64,000 nucleotides of DNA from Oceanimonas sp. GK1 (GCF_000243075.1 NC_016745.1:2869001-2933000); one strand, 5' to 3'; counted from the first letter of the stretch, positions 36,847 to 47,092 are shown. Made by a program: numbers and translations. The notes: a model not told the origin generated them from the letters alone.

Positions 36847-38808
36847 TCAGGCAAAAAAGTCGATGCGGCCATCACTGGCAGACGAGCCCGCAGAATAAGT
36901 GCCGTAGGCCGGCTCGCCTTCACCGGCATCCGCTTCAAACGGGGAAGAATTATGCCCATTTTCCCGGCCCGTTGCACCCTGTCCCGAGGCGCCGTTCTGG
37001 GCCGAGCCCTGCTGGCTGGCAAAGCCGCCCACCTGGCCCTGGCCCAGCTGAATGCCCTGCTGGCTGAGCAGATCCCGCAGCCGCGGCATGGCCTGCTCCA
37101 GCATGTCCCGGGCCTGGGTGTGCTGGGCCTGAATCTGCAGGCTGACCTCGCCCTGCTCAAATTTAAGCTGAATGCGCATGCCTCCCAGCTCGGAAGGATT
37201 GAGGCGAATATCCGCCTCCTGCAGGTCCTGGTTCACCATCACCTGCACCTGCTGGCTGAGCTGGCGGGCATTCTGCTCCGGCGCCCCCTGGTGCAGGTTA
37301 AGCTGCCGCTCCCCCTGGGGCTGAGGCGCCCGCTCGGCCGCGGTGGCACCGGCTTCGCGACCAGCGGTCACCGCCGCCAACGGCTGTTGCCCGTCCGGTG
37401 TCACCGGCGGCTGGCCGCTGGCGTCACGGGTCACACTGCCCTGAGTCTGGGTCATGGCATCGCTCAGCTGCTCGGTGCGGGAAGCATTATCTTCAGGCTC
37501 CGCCGACTCGTCTTTCGCCTCGGCGGCGTTATCCATCACCGGCAGGTCGGTATCGGGAGAATCGGTGTTGCTCACCAAGGCCTGCTCGGTGGCCATGCCG
37601 GACTGCTGGGCCTGTTGCCAGCGGCGGCCATGCTCAATCTGGGCCAGCCACTCCGGGGTGGCCGGCTGGCGCTGGCTGTCCTGGCGAGTGATAGCGGCAT
37701 CCTGTCTGGGCTGAGCGGCCTGCACATCACCCTCGGCGGCCGATGGGTCATCAGGCACCGGGGCGGAAGACACCGAGCGGACGGAGGAAGACTCGGCCAC
37801 CGCGCCTTGGAAGGATGCCCCGGTCTGACGGGGATTGATGCTGTCCGCCGGGCGTTCACCGGCCGGTTTGCCCTCGATAGCCTCCTCTCCGCCAGCGGCG
37901 GGCAGGGTTTGCTCACCGGTTGGGAGCCCCGCCGCTTTTTCAGAAACCTGGGGGGTCACCGGCGCGCGTTCGGCTCCGCTGACCGGCGACATGGTGAGGG
38001 TGGAAAGGGATATTCCCGCGGCCCGGCCCGCGTTGTTTGATTCAAGTTTGTCTGACTCAGGCTTGCCGGCATCGGGCTTGCCGGGCACCGGTGGTGCCTC
38101 GGTCTGGTCGGCAGAAGACGACGGCGCGGCCACGCCCCGGCTCGGCGTGTGTGCCACGGGGCTTTCCTGCGCCACACCCTCAACCACCGTTTTCCCCTCA
38201 CCGGACGACGCTTTCCCATCGGCGGCCGGCGGCGTCTCAGGCTGGGCCGCGGACATTAAGGGCTTTTGCAACGCATTGCCGCCCTCGGTGGCGGCAGCCG
38301 GTGGCTTGCTGGCCGGCTGCCCGGCAGCCTCCTGGACACCGGACACGGGGTTACCCTGCCGGGACAGGGAGGGCTCGTTTTCCGGCGGCTCACTGAGAGT
38401 ATTTGCCGCCTCCGGCAGCGCCTTGCCGCCCGGCACCACTACCGGCACTACCACCGGCACAACGGCGTCATCGGGCAAAGCGGCGCCGGTGTCAGCTAGC
38501 TGCTCCCCGGCGTCAGGCTCACTCTGCGGCTGGTCGGCATCGGTCTTTGAAAGGGGGGCCGTTGACGGCGTCTCGGCACCGGAGTCAGCCTGGGCAGAAG
38601 GCTCAACCCCGGCAGGTTCGGCGTTGCCGCCGTCGGCGGGCGCTGCCGCGGCAAGGGTGCCGGCGGACTTTTCCGCGCCGGTGTCGGCCTCGGTGGCGGC
38701 CTGCGCCAGCAGCTCGGCAAAGCCGGAGGACTTTGCCGCGTCGCCCACCGGCGAAACGGCCCTTGCTGAACCCATGCCGCCGGACAGGGCGGGAATGACT
38801 GTGGTCAT
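36847..38808 (-). CDS. fliK: Flagellar hook-length control protein FliK
   Basis: A 653-residue secreted ruler protein. Long Ala/Pro/Glu/Ser/Gly-rich disordered regions fill about residues 20-470. The conserved C-terminal Flg_hook domain holds DLQEADIRLNPSELGGMRIQ and the switch segment that contacts FlhB. The start at 38808 (MTTVIPALSGG) follows AAGGGA; a 29-residue longer frame lacks a ribosome site. A sigma-54 promoter precedes it. Confidence 0.92.
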   Translation of the reverse strand: MTTVIPALSGGMGSARAVSPVGDAAKSSGFAELLAQAATEADTGAEKSAGTLAAAAPADGGNAEPAGVEPSAQADSGAETPSTAPLSKTDADQPQSEPDAGEQLADTGAALPDDAVVPVVVPVVVPGGKALPEAANTLSEPPENEPSLSRQGNPVSGVQEAAGQPASKPPAAATEGGNALQKPLMSAAQPETPPAADGKASSGEGKTVVEGVAQESPVAHTPSRGVAAPSSSADQTEAPPVPGKPDAGKPESDKLESNNAGRAAGISLSTLTMSPVSGAERAPVTPQVSEKAAGLPTGEQTLPAAGGEEAIEGKPAGERPADSINPRQTGASFQGAVAESSSVRSVSSAPVPDDPSAAEGDVQAAQPRQDAAITRQDSQRQPATPEWLAQIEHGRRWQQAQQSGMATEQALVSNTDSPDTDLPVMDNAAEAKDESAEPEDNASRTEQLSDAMTQTQGSVTRDASGQPPVTPDGQQPLAAVTAGREAGATAAERAPQPQGERQLNLHQGAPEQNARQLSQQVQVMVNQDLQEADIRLNPSELGGMRIQLKFEQGEVSLQIQAQHTQARDMLEQAMPRLRDLLSQQGIQLGQGQVGGFASQQGSAQNGASGQGATGRENGHNSSPFEADAGEGEPAYGTYSAGSSASDGRIDFFA

Positions 38809-38878
38809 GCTGATCCCTTGATTGTCGCTGTGGCCACCGTGGCCCGAATGCTGGTCAACTGCCAGAGCAGGTGATGAA

Positions 38879-38894
38879 AGCAAGTTATGTACCA
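38879..38894 (-). promoter_or_regulatory. Sigma-54 promoter of fliK
   Basis: On the minus strand TGGTACATAACTTGCT: exact GG-N10-GC spacing, with one mismatch in the -24 block. It is 70 bases before the fliK ATG. Confidence 0.72.
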
Positions 38895-38972
38895 ACTTTG
38901 CGGTTTCCTGCCCCCCCCTTCACGCCCTTCACCCTTGGTAAGGGGAGGTGCACAAGGGCTCGGTCATGTATT

Positions 38973-38995
38973 CCCTCCCCTTTGCAAGGGGAGGG
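38973..38995. repeat. Perfect hairpin in the fliJ-fliK gap
   Basis: CCCTCCCCTT, loop TGC, AAGGGGAGGG. There is no T-run on the minus side, so it is terminator-like at best. It lies between the fliJ stop (39015) and the fliK promoter. Confidence 0.6.
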
Positions 38996-39014
38996 TCAGG
39001 GAGGGATTGGAAAC

Positions 39015-39452
39015 CTACAGCGGCTTGCGGTGAAAGCGGTAAATGGCGAGGTTGTCGAGCATCTTCTGCTCCTGACGGGCGGCTTCCTGTTGCTTGCGCT
39101 CGCTTTCGCGCTCCATTAACTTGCCAATGGCCTGCTTGCGGGCGCGCACCGCCAACCAGGCATCGCGGCTTTGGGCCAATTGATCCCGGGCCTGCTGCAG
39201 GCCCTGCTGTTGCTGTTGCTGGGCCACTTCCAGCTTGTCGATAAAGCCACGGAAATGGCCGAACTGGTGGGCTTCCAGCCCGCTTCGGCCGCGCTGCTGA
39301 AAGGTCTGCACATACTGGCGCTGATACTGGCTGAGGGTCTGCAACTGCTGCTCCATCTGCTGCAGCTGCAACTGGGCGATATTGAGCTCCGCCGCCGCCT
39401 TGCGCTCTTCCCCCTCCAGCTGCTCCAGCAACAGGGTCAATGCCCGGCTCAT
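39015..39452 (-). CDS. fliJ: Flagellar export chaperone FliJ
   Basis: A 145-residue antiparallel coiled-coil protein, almost all helix and rich in Gln/Arg/Leu ([20 protein letters not shown]). FliJ is the stalk-like partner of the FliI ATPase and recycles chaperones. It overlaps fliI by four bases. Confidence 0.92.
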   Translation of the reverse strand: MSRALTLLLEQLEGEERKAAAELNIAQLQLQQMEQQLQTLSQYQRQYVQTFQQRGRSGLEAHQFGHFRGFIDKLEVAQQQQQQGLQQARDQLAQSRDAWLAVRARKQAIGKLMERESERKQQEAARQEQKMLDNLAIYRFHRKPL

Positions 39453-40783
39453 CCGCCAGCCCTCAGCAGCGGCATGGCCACTACCGCCAGCTCCTTGAGG
39501 CAGGACTCGAAGTCAAACACCTCGGTCATGGTCTGGGTCAGGAAACGATCCAGGCGCGGACGAATGGTAATGGCCATGTCGAGCCTGGGATCGGCGCCGC
39601 TTTTGTAGGCCCCCAGGTTGATCAGATCGTGGTTCTGCTGGTAGAGGGCATAGGCCTGCTTGAGCACCCTGGCCTGCTGCTGATGCTCCGGGGTGGTGAC
39701 CGCCGTCATCACCCGGCTGATGGACTTTTCAATGTCGATGGCCGGGTAATGTCCGCTGTCGGCCAATTGACGCGACAGCACGATATGGCCGTCGAGAATG
39801 GCCCGGGCGGCATCGGCAATGGGATCCTGCAGGTCGTCGCCCTCGGTGAGCACGGTAAAAAAGGCGGTAATGCTGCCCTGGCCTTCGCCGCCGTTGCCGG
39901 CCCGCTCCACCAGCGCCGGCAATTTGGCGAACACCGAGGGCGGATAGCCCTTGCTCGCCGGCGGCTCCCCCACCGCCAGGGCAATTTCCCGCTGGGCTTG
40001 GGCATAGCGGGTGAGCGAGTCCATCAGCAGCAACACGTTCAGCCCCTGATCCCGATAATACTCTGCCAGGGTCAGGGCGGTTTCACAGCCCTTGAGCCGC
40101 ATCAGCGGCGAGGCATCGGCCGGGGCCGCCACCACCACGGCGCGGGCCCGGCCTTCGTCCCCCAGGATCACGTCGATGAACTCCTTGACCTCCCGGCCCC
40201 GCTCGCCAATAAGCCCCACCACCACCACATCGGCCCTGGCGCCCCGGGTCATCATGCCCAGCAGCACACTCTTGCCCACCCCGGAGCCGGCAAACAGCCC
40301 CATGCGCTGGCCCTGGCCTACGGTAAGCACCGAGTTGATGGCGCGCACCCCCACGTCCATGGGCGCCTCAATGGGCTTGCGGGCCATGGGGTTGATGGGG
40401 CGGGAGACAAAATCGGCGGTGGTGGCGGTGTGAATGGGGCCGAGGCCGTCCAGGGGCTGGCCAATGCCGTCAATCACCCGGCCCAGCAGCGCCATGCCCA
40501 CGGGCACGCCGGTGCCCTCGCCGGCCGGGGTGACCCGAGCGCCGGGGATCACCCCTTTCAGGGATTCGCTCGGCATCAGGTAGAGCTTGTCGTCGGCAAA
40601 GCCGACCACTTCCGCGTCCATGTCGCCGAACTGGGTTTGTACCTTGCACTGGCTGCCCACGGCGGCGGTGCAGCCCACCGCCTCCAGGGTCAACCCCACC
40701 ACTCGGGTAAGCTTGCCGCTGGCGGCCATGGGTGGCGTCAGGCCGGCGGTCTGGTAGCCGGCCAGCCGCTCAGCCAGCGTCAT
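39449..40783 (-). CDS. fliI: Flagellar export ATPase FliI
   Basis: A 444-residue F1-beta-like ATPase. Walker A is [19 protein letters not shown], Walker [21 protein letters not shown], with catalytic Glu in [15 protein letters not shown]. It powers docking and unfolding of flagellar substrates at the FlhA/FlhB gate. It overlaps fliH by 14 bases. Confidence 0.97.
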   Translation of the reverse strand: MTLAERLAGYQTAGLTPPMAASGKLTRVVGLTLEAVGCTAAVGSQCKVQTQFGDMDAEVVGFADDKLYLMPSESLKGVIPGARVTPAGEGTGVPVGMALLGRVIDGIGQPLDGLGPIHTATTADFVSRPINPMARKPIEAPMDVGVRAINSVLTVGQGQRMGLFAGSGVGKSVLLGMMTRGARADVVVVGLIGERGREVKEFIDVILGDEGRARAVVVAAPADASPLMRLKGCETALTLAEYYRDQGLNVLLLMDSLTRYAQAQREIALAVGEPPASKGYPPSVFAKLPALVERAGNGGEGQGSITAFFTVLTEGDDLQDPIADAARAILDGHIVLSRQLADSGHYPAIDIEKSISRVMTAVTTPEHQQQARVLKQAYALYQQNHDLINLGAYKSGADPRLDMAITIRPRLDRFLTQTMTEVFDFESCLKELAVVAMPLLRAGG

Positions 40784-41561
40784 GGAAGCGGCTCCAGTTG
40801 GCCTTGATAAAGTTGGCCATCAGGGCATCGATACGGCCGGCCAGGCTGATATCCAGCTCCGACATGGCGGTGGTGAGCCGAAGCTCGCCCCGCTCCAGCC
40901 CGGGCTCGGCCACAAACTCCCAGCCCCGTTTGGCCTGGGCTTGCTCGTTGTAATGTTCGGCCAGCAGCGCCAAATCCTCGGCGTGCAGGTAAAAGGTCAG
41001 CGGGCCGTCGTGACGGGGCAGCGCCTGCAGCGCTTCCTGTACCGTGGCCAGCAACAACTTGGGCGAAACGCTGGCCTCGGCTTTCAGCAGGTTGCGGGCC
41101 AGCTCCATGGCCAGGGTAACCAGGCTTTGCTCCACCACCTGATCAACCTGCGCCAGGGGTGCCTGCAGCCGTTCGACCAAGGTATTCAGTCGCGCCAGCT
41201 GCTGTTGAATCTGCTCGCGCCCTTCTTCCAATCCCTGCTCCAGCCCCTGTTGCAGGCCGGCCTCATGGCCTTGCTGCATGCCCTGCAGCCGGCCTTCTTC
41301 CCGGCCCTCGGCCAGGCCCTGCTCTTTGCCCTCGGCATGGCCTTCCTCAAAAGCGGCCTGACGAATGGCTTCCAGCGTTTCGGCGGTAAGGGGCTCGGGG
41401 GCAGGCTCTTCATCGGGCTCGGGAGGGGGCGGCTCGGGCTCGTGGCTGCGCAGGTGCAGGGCCGCGTGCTCTTCCCGGGGCGCACGGGCCGGCTCCAGCT
41501 CGGGCCACTGCCAGGCGGCCTGGCCGGCGGGAATACGGCCCTTGGCGTTATAGCCACTCAT
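40770..41561 (-). CDS. fliH: Flagellar assembly protein FliH
   Basis: A 263-residue regulator of FliI. A proline/glutamate-rich N-terminal third (about 25-60) is followed by a run of GxxxG-type heptads ([20 protein letters not shown] onward, about 74-115) typical of FliH/V-ATPase E-like stalks, then the FliI-binding C-terminal domain. It overlaps fliG by four bases. Confidence 0.94.
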   Translation of the reverse strand: MSGYNAKGRIPAGQAAWQWPELEPARAPREEHAALHLRSHEPEPPPPEPDEEPAPEPLTAETLEAIRQAAFEEGHAEGKEQGLAEGREEGRLQGMQQGHEAGLQQGLEQGLEEGREQIQQQLARLNTLVERLQAPLAQVDQVVEQSLVTLAMELARNLLKAEASVSPKLLLATVQEALQALPRHDGPLTFYLHAEDLALLAEHYNEQAQAKRGWEFVAEPGLERGELRLTTAMSELDISLAGRIDALMANFIKANWSRFHDAG

Positions 41562-42604
41562 ACGTAATCATCTCCGCCGCCCTTGGACAGCATGAGATCA
41601 CCGCTGTCGGACAACCGCCGGGCCACCGCCAGGATCTCCCGCTGGGCCGCCTCCACATCGCTGACCCGCACCGGCCCCATGGCCTCGAGGTCTTCCTGCA
41701 GCATTTCCGCCGCCCGTTTCGACATGTTGCCGAAAAACTTCTCCTTGAGCTGATCGTCGGCGCCCTTGAGGGCCCGCTGCAGCAGATCGGCGTTAACCTC
41801 GCGCAACAGCACCTGAATGCCGCGGTCGTCCACGTCGATGAGGTTTTCAAACACGAACATCAGATCCTGGATCTTCATGCTCATTTCCTCGTCCTGATCA
41901 CGAATGGAGTCCATCAGCGCGCCTTCCACCGAGGTGTCGAGGTAGTTCATGATGTCGGCGGCGGTCTTCAGGCCCCCCATCTTGGCGGCCTTGGCGTTGC
42001 TCTTGCCGACAAACTGTTTCTCCATGATGTCGTTGAGCTCCTGCAACGCCGCCGGCTGCACTTCTTCCAGCTCGGCAATGCGCATGATGAGATCCAGCCG
42101 CATGGGCTCGGGAAACTGCTGCAAAATGGCCGCGGCCTGATCGGCATCGAGGTAGGACAGCACGATTGTCTGAATTTGCGGATGCTCGTTGTGAATGATG
42201 CCGGCCACCTGGCGGGCGTCCATCCACTTGAGGGAATCGAGGCCGCGGGAGCCGGCGCCAGCGGCAATCTGGTTCACCAGCCGGCCCGCCTTGTCTTCCC
42301 CCAGGGCCGCCACCAGGGCGTTGCGCACAAAGTCCTGGCTGCCCACGCCGATTTTGGTGAAACGCTGAATGTCTTCAATGAACAGCCGGTGCACGGCACT
42401 GACCCGCTCCGGGCTGAAATCCCCCATGGCGGCCATTTTCATGCCCAGGCGCTGCACCTGCTTCGGGTCCAGGTGGCGAAAAATCTGGGCGGCGTCGTCC
42501 TCCCGCAGGCTCAGCATCAGCAGCGCCGCCTTGTCGGTGCCCGTCATGCGCGACAGCAGCTGCCGCTGCGCGTCGGTAATTACCAACTCCTGTTCATTAC
42601 TCAT
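41558..42604 (-). CDS. fliG: Flagellar motor switch protein FliG
   Basis: A 348-residue rotor protein. It has an N-domain that binds FliF, a middle domain with the EHPQ motif (IIHNEHPQIQTIVLSYL), and a C-terminal torque helix with charged residues (DLMFVFENLIDVDDRGIQVL) that meets the stator. It overlaps fliF by eight bases. Confidence 0.97.
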   Translation of the reverse strand: MSNEQELVITDAQRQLLSRMTGTDKAALLMLSLREDDAAQIFRHLDPKQVQRLGMKMAAMGDFSPERVSAVHRLFIEDIQRFTKIGVGSQDFVRNALVAALGEDKAGRLVNQIAAGAGSRGLDSLKWMDARQVAGIIHNEHPQIQTIVLSYLDADQAAAILQQFPEPMRLDLIMRIAELEEVQPAALQELNDIMEKQFVGKSNAKAAKMGGLKTAADIMNYLDTSVEGALMDSIRDQDEEMSMKIQDLMFVFENLIDVDDRGIQVLLREVNADLLQRALKGADDQLKEKFFGNMSKRAAEMLQEDLEAMGPVRVSDVEAAQREILAVARRLSDSGDLMLSKGGGDDYV

Positions 42605-44303
42605 CGCTCTGTACCCAGTCTTTGATCACCTGAGCCGCCAGATCCGGCTCGTTGGCCACCAGCGCCCGTACCGCCGCCAGCAGGTCTTCATCCTTATTGA
42701 GGTTGGGCAGGCGGAGCTGGCCGTCCTTGATGCCGAACATGCCGTCTTCCAGCTCCGCCTGCTGGGCCAGCAGCTCCAGATCGTCACTGCCCGCCAGGGC
42801 ACTCTGACCATCGAGATCCAGCTCGTCGGCCTTGTCATCGATGTTGAGCAGCCGTTTCACCATGGGCCGCACCAGCGCCAGCAGCAGCACCACCAGCACC
42901 AGCACGGCGCCCAGAATGCGGGCCAGCCGCCAGAACCAGGCCTGCTCGTAAAAGGGAATGTCGGCCACGGCGTCGAGATCGGGCCGGTTGAACGACATGC
43001 TCACCACCTCGATGGCATCGCCCCGGCTGACGTCAAAGCCCAGGCCGCCTTTCAGCAGGCGTTCGATACGGGCCAGCTCCGACGCTTCGAGCGGCACGCG
43101 ATCGAGAGCGCCATCGGCCTGGGTGACGGTCTTGTAATCCACCGCCACCGACACCGTCAGCCGGCGGATGTCGCCCACGGCGCTTTCGGTGTGGCTGATG
43201 GTGGTGTCGAGCTCAAAGTTGCGGGTGGCCTCACGCCGGCTGCGCTCGGTGCCGGTTTTTTCCGAGGCCTGGCCCGCTTCTTCGGGAATATCCGCATCCA
43301 TGGGCGGCTGATTGGTGAGCGCCCCGGGAATGCCGATGGCGCCCATGCCGGAGGTGTTGTCTTCCATCACCATTTCCGAGCGCACCGCCGGCATGTCGGG
43401 ATTGTAGGTTTTCACCGTTTGCTGACGACGGCGAAAATCGAGGCTCAAATCCACCTCGGCGGTGTAGTTGCCCAGCCCCAGCACCGGGCTGAGAATGGCG
43501 TCAATCTTCTGGCGGTATTCCTCTTCCTGCTGCTGCTGCAGCTCGAACTCGCGCCGGTTGCGGGCGGCCAATGGATCCTGAGAGCCGGAGTTGAGCAAGC
43601 GGCCGTTCTGATCGGTGACCGTGACCCGGCCCGGGGTCAGATCCGGCACCGCCGAGGCCACCGTATCCACAATGGCGTCCACTTCTTCCTGACGCAGGCT
43701 GCTGCCCCGGCGCAGGTTCAGCACCACGGTGGCGCTGGGCTTGCGCTTGTCGCGCACAAAGACGTTTTCCCGGGGAATGGCCAGCAGCACCTGGGCCCCG
43801 GCCACACTGTTGTACTGCTCAATCACCCGGGCCAGCTGACGCTCCCGGCTGAGGTTGAGGCGTTCGCGCTCCAGCCGCTGGCTAATGCCAAAACCGGGGT
43901 CGGACAGCAAAATGCTGTCGCCTTCCGGCGGGCTCTGGGTCAGCCCGGAGCGACGCAGGCTGAGCTGAATGTCGGGGTATTGATCGGCGCGCACCAGCAC
44001 GCTGTTGCCGTCGATTTTGTATTCGATTTTCTGGGCGTCGAGAAAGTCGAGGGTTTCGATCAGTTCCTGATTGCTGTACACCCCCAGCGGCCGCATTTCG
44101 GGCTCCTTGCCCCACAGCAGAACGAACACCGCCATGGCCAGACAGATGGCCAGGGCCAGCACAATCACAATCTGACGCAGTACATCGGCATTGCCCAGCA
44201 GGGCAAAGGGCGTGCTCTTGCGCTCCTGGGCCTCCATGGCGGCGCCATCATTATTGGCAGGAAGCGTGCTCTTGTCGGTTTCCGCCAGCGGATTGTCAGC
44301 CAC
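42597..44303 (-). CDS. fliF: Flagellar MS-ring protein FliF
   Basis: A 568-residue ring protein with two membrane helices (about 33-53 and 448-470), between which lie ring-building motifs (VFVRDKRKPSATVVLNLRRG, and GNYTAEVDLSLDF). The C-terminal tail (LVANEPDLAAQVIKDWVQSD) is the FliG-binding helix. It is the scaffold on which the export gate and C-ring assemble. Confidence 0.97.
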   Translation of the reverse strand: MADNPLAETDKSTLPANNDGAAMEAQERKSTPFALLGNADVLRQIVIVLALAICLAMAVFVLLWGKEPEMRPLGVYSNQELIETLDFLDAQKIEYKIDGNSVLVRADQYPDIQLSLRRSGLTQSPPEGDSILLSDPGFGISQRLERERLNLSRERQLARVIEQYNSVAGAQVLLAIPRENVFVRDKRKPSATVVLNLRRGSSLRQEEVDAIVDTVASAVPDLTPGRVTVTDQNGRLLNSGSQDPLAARNRREFELQQQQEEEYRQKIDAILSPVLGLGNYTAEVDLSLDFRRRQQTVKTYNPDMPAVRSEMVMEDNTSGMGAIGIPGALTNQPPMDADIPEEAGQASEKTGTERSRREATRNFELDTTISHTESAVGDIRRLTVSVAVDYKTVTQADGALDRVPLEASELARIERLLKGGLGFDVSRGDAIEVVSMSFNRPDLDAVADIPFYEQAWFWRLARILGAVLVLVVLLLALVRPMVKRLLNIDDKADELDLDGQSALAGSDDLELLAQQAELEDGMFGIKDGQLRLPNLNKDEDLLAAVRALVANEPDLAAQVIKDWVQSDE

Positions 44304-44314
44304 CCGTCAGCTCC

Positions 44315-44629
44315 TTAAACCGGCATGTTCATGATGGTTTTGTAGGCATCCACCAGCTTGTTGCGCACCTGTACGGTGGCCTCAAAGGCAATGCTCGACT
44401 TCTGAGCCGAGATCATCACCTGCTCCAGGCCCACGGCAGGATCCCCCAGCTCAAAGCGGGTGCGCAGCTCACCGGTGGTTTGCTGCAGGCCGTTGACCTT
44501 GTTCACGGCCTGGCCCAGCAGCTCGGCAAAGTCCTGACGAGGACCGGTGCCCTGCACCGGGGCCAGGTTTTGGGCCTCGCCCTGCATTGACTGCATTTCG
44601 GCCAGCAGCGCGGCGGCTTTAATCTCCAT
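44315..44629 (-). CDS. fliE: Flagellar hook-basal body adaptor FliE
   Basis: A 104-residue protein that links the MS ring to the rod. Conserved C-terminal helices include GDPAVGLEQVMISAQKSSIA and FEATVQVRNKLVDAYKTIMN. It is the first gene of the fliEFGHIJ operon, behind a near-consensus sigma-54 promoter. Confidence 0.95.
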   Translation of the reverse strand: MEIKAAALLAEMQSMQGEAQNLAPVQGTGPRQDFAELLGQAVNKVNGLQQTTGELRTRFELGDPAVGLEQVMISAQKSSIAFEATVQVRNKLVDAYKTIMNMPV

Positions 44630-44679
44630 CAGGTTGGCTCCTCAATCAGTAAACTCATATCACCAGGCACGCATCTTAA

Positions 44680-44695
44680 TGCAAAGGCCGGGCCA
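44680..44695 (-). promoter_or_regulatory. Sigma-54 promoter of the fliE operon
   Basis: On the minus strand TGGCCCGGCCTTTGCA: exact GG-N10-GC, TTGCA perfect, 50 bases before the fliE ATG and just after flrC. Confidence 0.85.
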
Positions 44696-44711
44696 GTTCA
44701 TCTTTTCAGCG

Positions 44712-46040
44712 TCAAGCGGGTACTTCAATGCCCGCCTCCCGCATGCGGGCCAGCTTGTAGCGCAGGGTGCGCGGGCTGATGCCCAGCAGCTCCGCCACCT
44801 CCCGCCGGCTGCCGCCGCTGCGGCGCAGCGCCTGCAAAATAATGCGGTGCTCCTGGCTTTCCAGCTCTTCTCCCAGCTCCTGAGCCGGGCCAGGGGGCAC
44901 CGGTACGGCAGCCGGGCTGCCTTCATCCAGCAGAATATCGCCGGCGGCGATGTCACTGCCAGCGGCGAGGATCAGCGCCCGCTGCATCACGTTATCCAGC
45001 TCGCGCACGTTGCCCGGCCAGTGCCAGGCCAGCAGGCGCTGTTCGGCCCTGGCGGAAAGCACCACGCCATGCCGGCCCTGAGCATGAGCGTGACGAGCCA
45101 GCAGAAACCGGGCCAAAGGCAGAATGTCGGCGGGGCGTTCTGCCAGTGCCGGCCAGGCCAGCGGAAACACGTTCAGCCGGTAGTAGAGATCTTCCCGAAA
45201 ACGCCCCTCATTCACCGCCTGGCGCAGATCCCGGTTGCTGGTGGCCAGCACTCGCACGTTGAGCCGCAGGGTTTTACGACTGCCCAGGCGCTCCACCTCC
45301 TGCTCCTGCAGCACCCGCAACAGCTTGGCCTGAAGAGCGACGTCCATTTCGGTGATTTCATCCAGCAGCAGGGTGCCCTCGTGGGCCTGCTCAAACTTGC
45401 CCGGGCAGGCCTGCACCGCACCGGTAAAGGCGCCCTTTTCGTAACCGAACAGGGTGGCTTCCAGCATGTTGTCGGGAATGGCGGCGCAGTTGATGGCCAC
45501 AAAGGGCCGTTCGGCCCGGTTTGAACGGCGGTGAATATAGCGCGCCAGTACCTCCTTGCCGGTGCCGCTGGAACCTGTGATCATCACGCTGGCATCGGTG
45601 GCCGCCACTCGACCCGCCAGTTGCAGCAGTTGGCGGCTGGCGGCGTCTTCGGCAATGGGGTCTTCATCCTGTTGCAGCGCCGGGCGCACAAAACGGCGCA
45701 CCCGCTCCAGCAGGACATCGGGGGTAAAGGGTTTGGCCAGGTAATCCACCGCGCCGGCGCGCATGGCGGCCACCGCCCCCGACACCTGGGCGTGGGCGGT
45801 GATCACCAGCACCGGCAGCCCGGGCAGGCGCTCACTAATCCAGCCAAGCAGCTCCAGGCCGTTCATGCCCGCCATCTGCACGTCGGTGATCACCATGCGC
45901 ACCGGCCTTTGCTGCAGGTAGATAATGGCGTCTTCGGCGCTGGCCACGCACGCACAAGGAAGGCCGGCCAGCTCCAGGGTATCCTGCAATGCCTGCTGCA
46001 GACCGGTGTCGTCTTCCACAATCAGAATATCGGTATTCAT
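44712..46040 (-). CDS. flrC: Sigma-54 response regulator FlrC (FleR)
   Basis: A 442-residue NtrC-type activator: receiver domain (ILIVEDDTG; phospho-acceptor Asp53 in ITDVQMAG), AAA+ domain (Walker A ITGSSGTGKEVLAR; sigma-54 loop GAFTGA), and a Fis-type HTH (SRREVAELLGISPRTLRYKL). Phosphorylated by FlrB, it activates class III promoters such as fliE and flhA. It overlaps flrB by four bases. Confidence 0.95.
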   Translation of the reverse strand: MNTDILIVEDDTGLQQALQDTLELAGLPCACVASAEDAIIYLQQRPVRMVITDVQMAGMNGLELLGWISERLPGLPVLVITAHAQVSGAVAAMRAGAVDYLAKPFTPDVLLERVRRFVRPALQQDEDPIAEDAASRQLLQLAGRVAATDASVMITGSSGTGKEVLARYIHRRSNRAERPFVAINCAAIPDNMLEATLFGYEKGAFTGAVQACPGKFEQAHEGTLLLDEITEMDVALQAKLLRVLQEQEVERLGSRKTLRLNVRVLATSNRDLRQAVNEGRFREDLYYRLNVFPLAWPALAERPADILPLARFLLARHAHAQGRHGVVLSARAEQRLLAWHWPGNVRELDNVMQRALILAAGSDIAAGDILLDEGSPAAVPVPPGPAQELGEELESQEHRIILQALRRSGGSRREVAELLGISPRTLRYKLARMREAGIEVPA

Positions 46041-47065
46041 GGGGATTCCTCATGCCTTGCCAGTGGCAGCCACAGGCTGAAACAACTGCCTTGTTCCGGT
46101 ACGGAGCTGACCCCCACCCGGCCCTGATGGGCGCGCAGCACCGATGCCACCGCCGCCAGCCCCAGCCCCGTGCCCTGGTTGCGGGTGGTAAAGAAGGGGG
46201 TAAAAATCTGCGTTTGCAGGGCCGCATCCATACCCTTGCCATTATCGGTAAGCCGAATCAGGGCCCAGTCTCCTTCCCGCTCAGCATTCAGTTCAAGCGC
46301 ATCGGCGCCCGCCTCCACGGCGTTTTCCAGCAGATTGAGCAAAATGCCCTTCAGGCTGTTGCCGTTACCCAGCACGTTCAGCCCACTCTCGCTCTGGCAA
46401 TCAAGGCGGGCTTTGCCCGCCAGCAGGGCCGTGGCGGCCTCGGCAGCGCTGTGCAGCAGGCGTTCCACGCACAGCGGCTCGGCCAGGGTGGCCTGATCGG
46501 GCCGGGCATAGAGCAGAATGTCGCTTATTTGACGCTCAATGTCGGTGAGCCTGTCCATCAGCCGCTGCTGAAAGCGCTGCCGCTGCGCCGTATTCAGCGC
46601 CGGGTTCGCCAGGTTGGCGCCATAGAGCATGGCGCCCGACAGCGGGGTACGGATCTGGTGCGCCAGCGTCGCCGCCATGCGGCCCAAGGCTGCCAGCCGC
46701 TCGGCGTGGCCCTGCTGCTCGGCCCAGGCCCGGGTGGGAGTGAGATCGGTAAGCTGCACCAGCTGGCCGGGCTGGCCTTCCAGGTGAGAGGTGGCCAACT
46801 GCACCCTGCGGCCATCTTTAAGGGAGACTTGCAGGCCGTCGTCGGGCCGGGGGGCAAAGGCCCGGTTGATCACCTCAAGCCAGGGCATGTTCAGCAGGGG
46901 CTCGCCCAGCAGCGCCCGGGCGGCGGCATTGGCCCGACTGACGGTGCCCTGGCCATCCACCCACAGTAATCCCCCGGGCATGGTATGAAGAATTTCTTCA
47001 AGGCGCTCGGGGCCCAGCAGGGGAAGCCAATGGGTGTTGGTTTGGGTTGGCGTAGATATGCTCAT
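46037..47065 (-). CDS. flrB: Sensor histidine kinase FlrB (FleS)
   Basis: A 342-residue soluble kinase with no membrane helix. It has a PAS-like N-terminus (about 25-110), an H-box MAATLAHQIRTPLSGAM near residue 135, and an HATPase with N-box LLNLLENAVEAGAD and G-boxes LTDNGKGMD and GTGLGLAAV. FlrB senses assembly of the MS-ring/C-ring complex in related species. The start at 47065 is three codons inside the longest frame; neither start has a strong ribosome site. Confidence 0.93.
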   Translation of the reverse strand: MSISTPTQTNTHWLPLLGPERLEEILHTMPGGLLWVDGQGTVSRANAAARALLGEPLLNMPWLEVINRAFAPRPDDGLQVSLKDGRRVQLATSHLEGQPGQLVQLTDLTPTRAWAEQQGHAERLAALGRMAATLAHQIRTPLSGAMLYGANLANPALNTAQRQRFQQRLMDRLTDIERQISDILLYARPDQATLAEPLCVERLLHSAAEAATALLAGKARLDCQSESGLNVLGNGNSLKGILLNLLENAVEAGADALELNAEREGDWALIRLTDNGKGMDAALQTQIFTPFFTTRNQGTGLGLAAVASVLRAHQGRVGVSSVPEQGSCFSLWLPLARHEESP

Positions 47066-47076
47066 GGCACCCATTA

Positions 47077-47092
47077 TTCAAAATGCGTGCCA
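47077..47092 (-). promoter_or_regulatory. Possible sigma-54 promoter of flrBC
   Basis: On the minus strand TGGCACGCATTTTGAA: perfect -24 TGGCAC, but the -12 reads GA instead of GC. It would start transcription almost at the ATG, so this is a tentative call. Confidence 0.35.

Noticed and set aside
38973-38995. Terminator ending the fliE-fliJ operon
   Set aside because: The stem is perfect but no T-run follows on the minus strand, so it is listed only as a hairpin.
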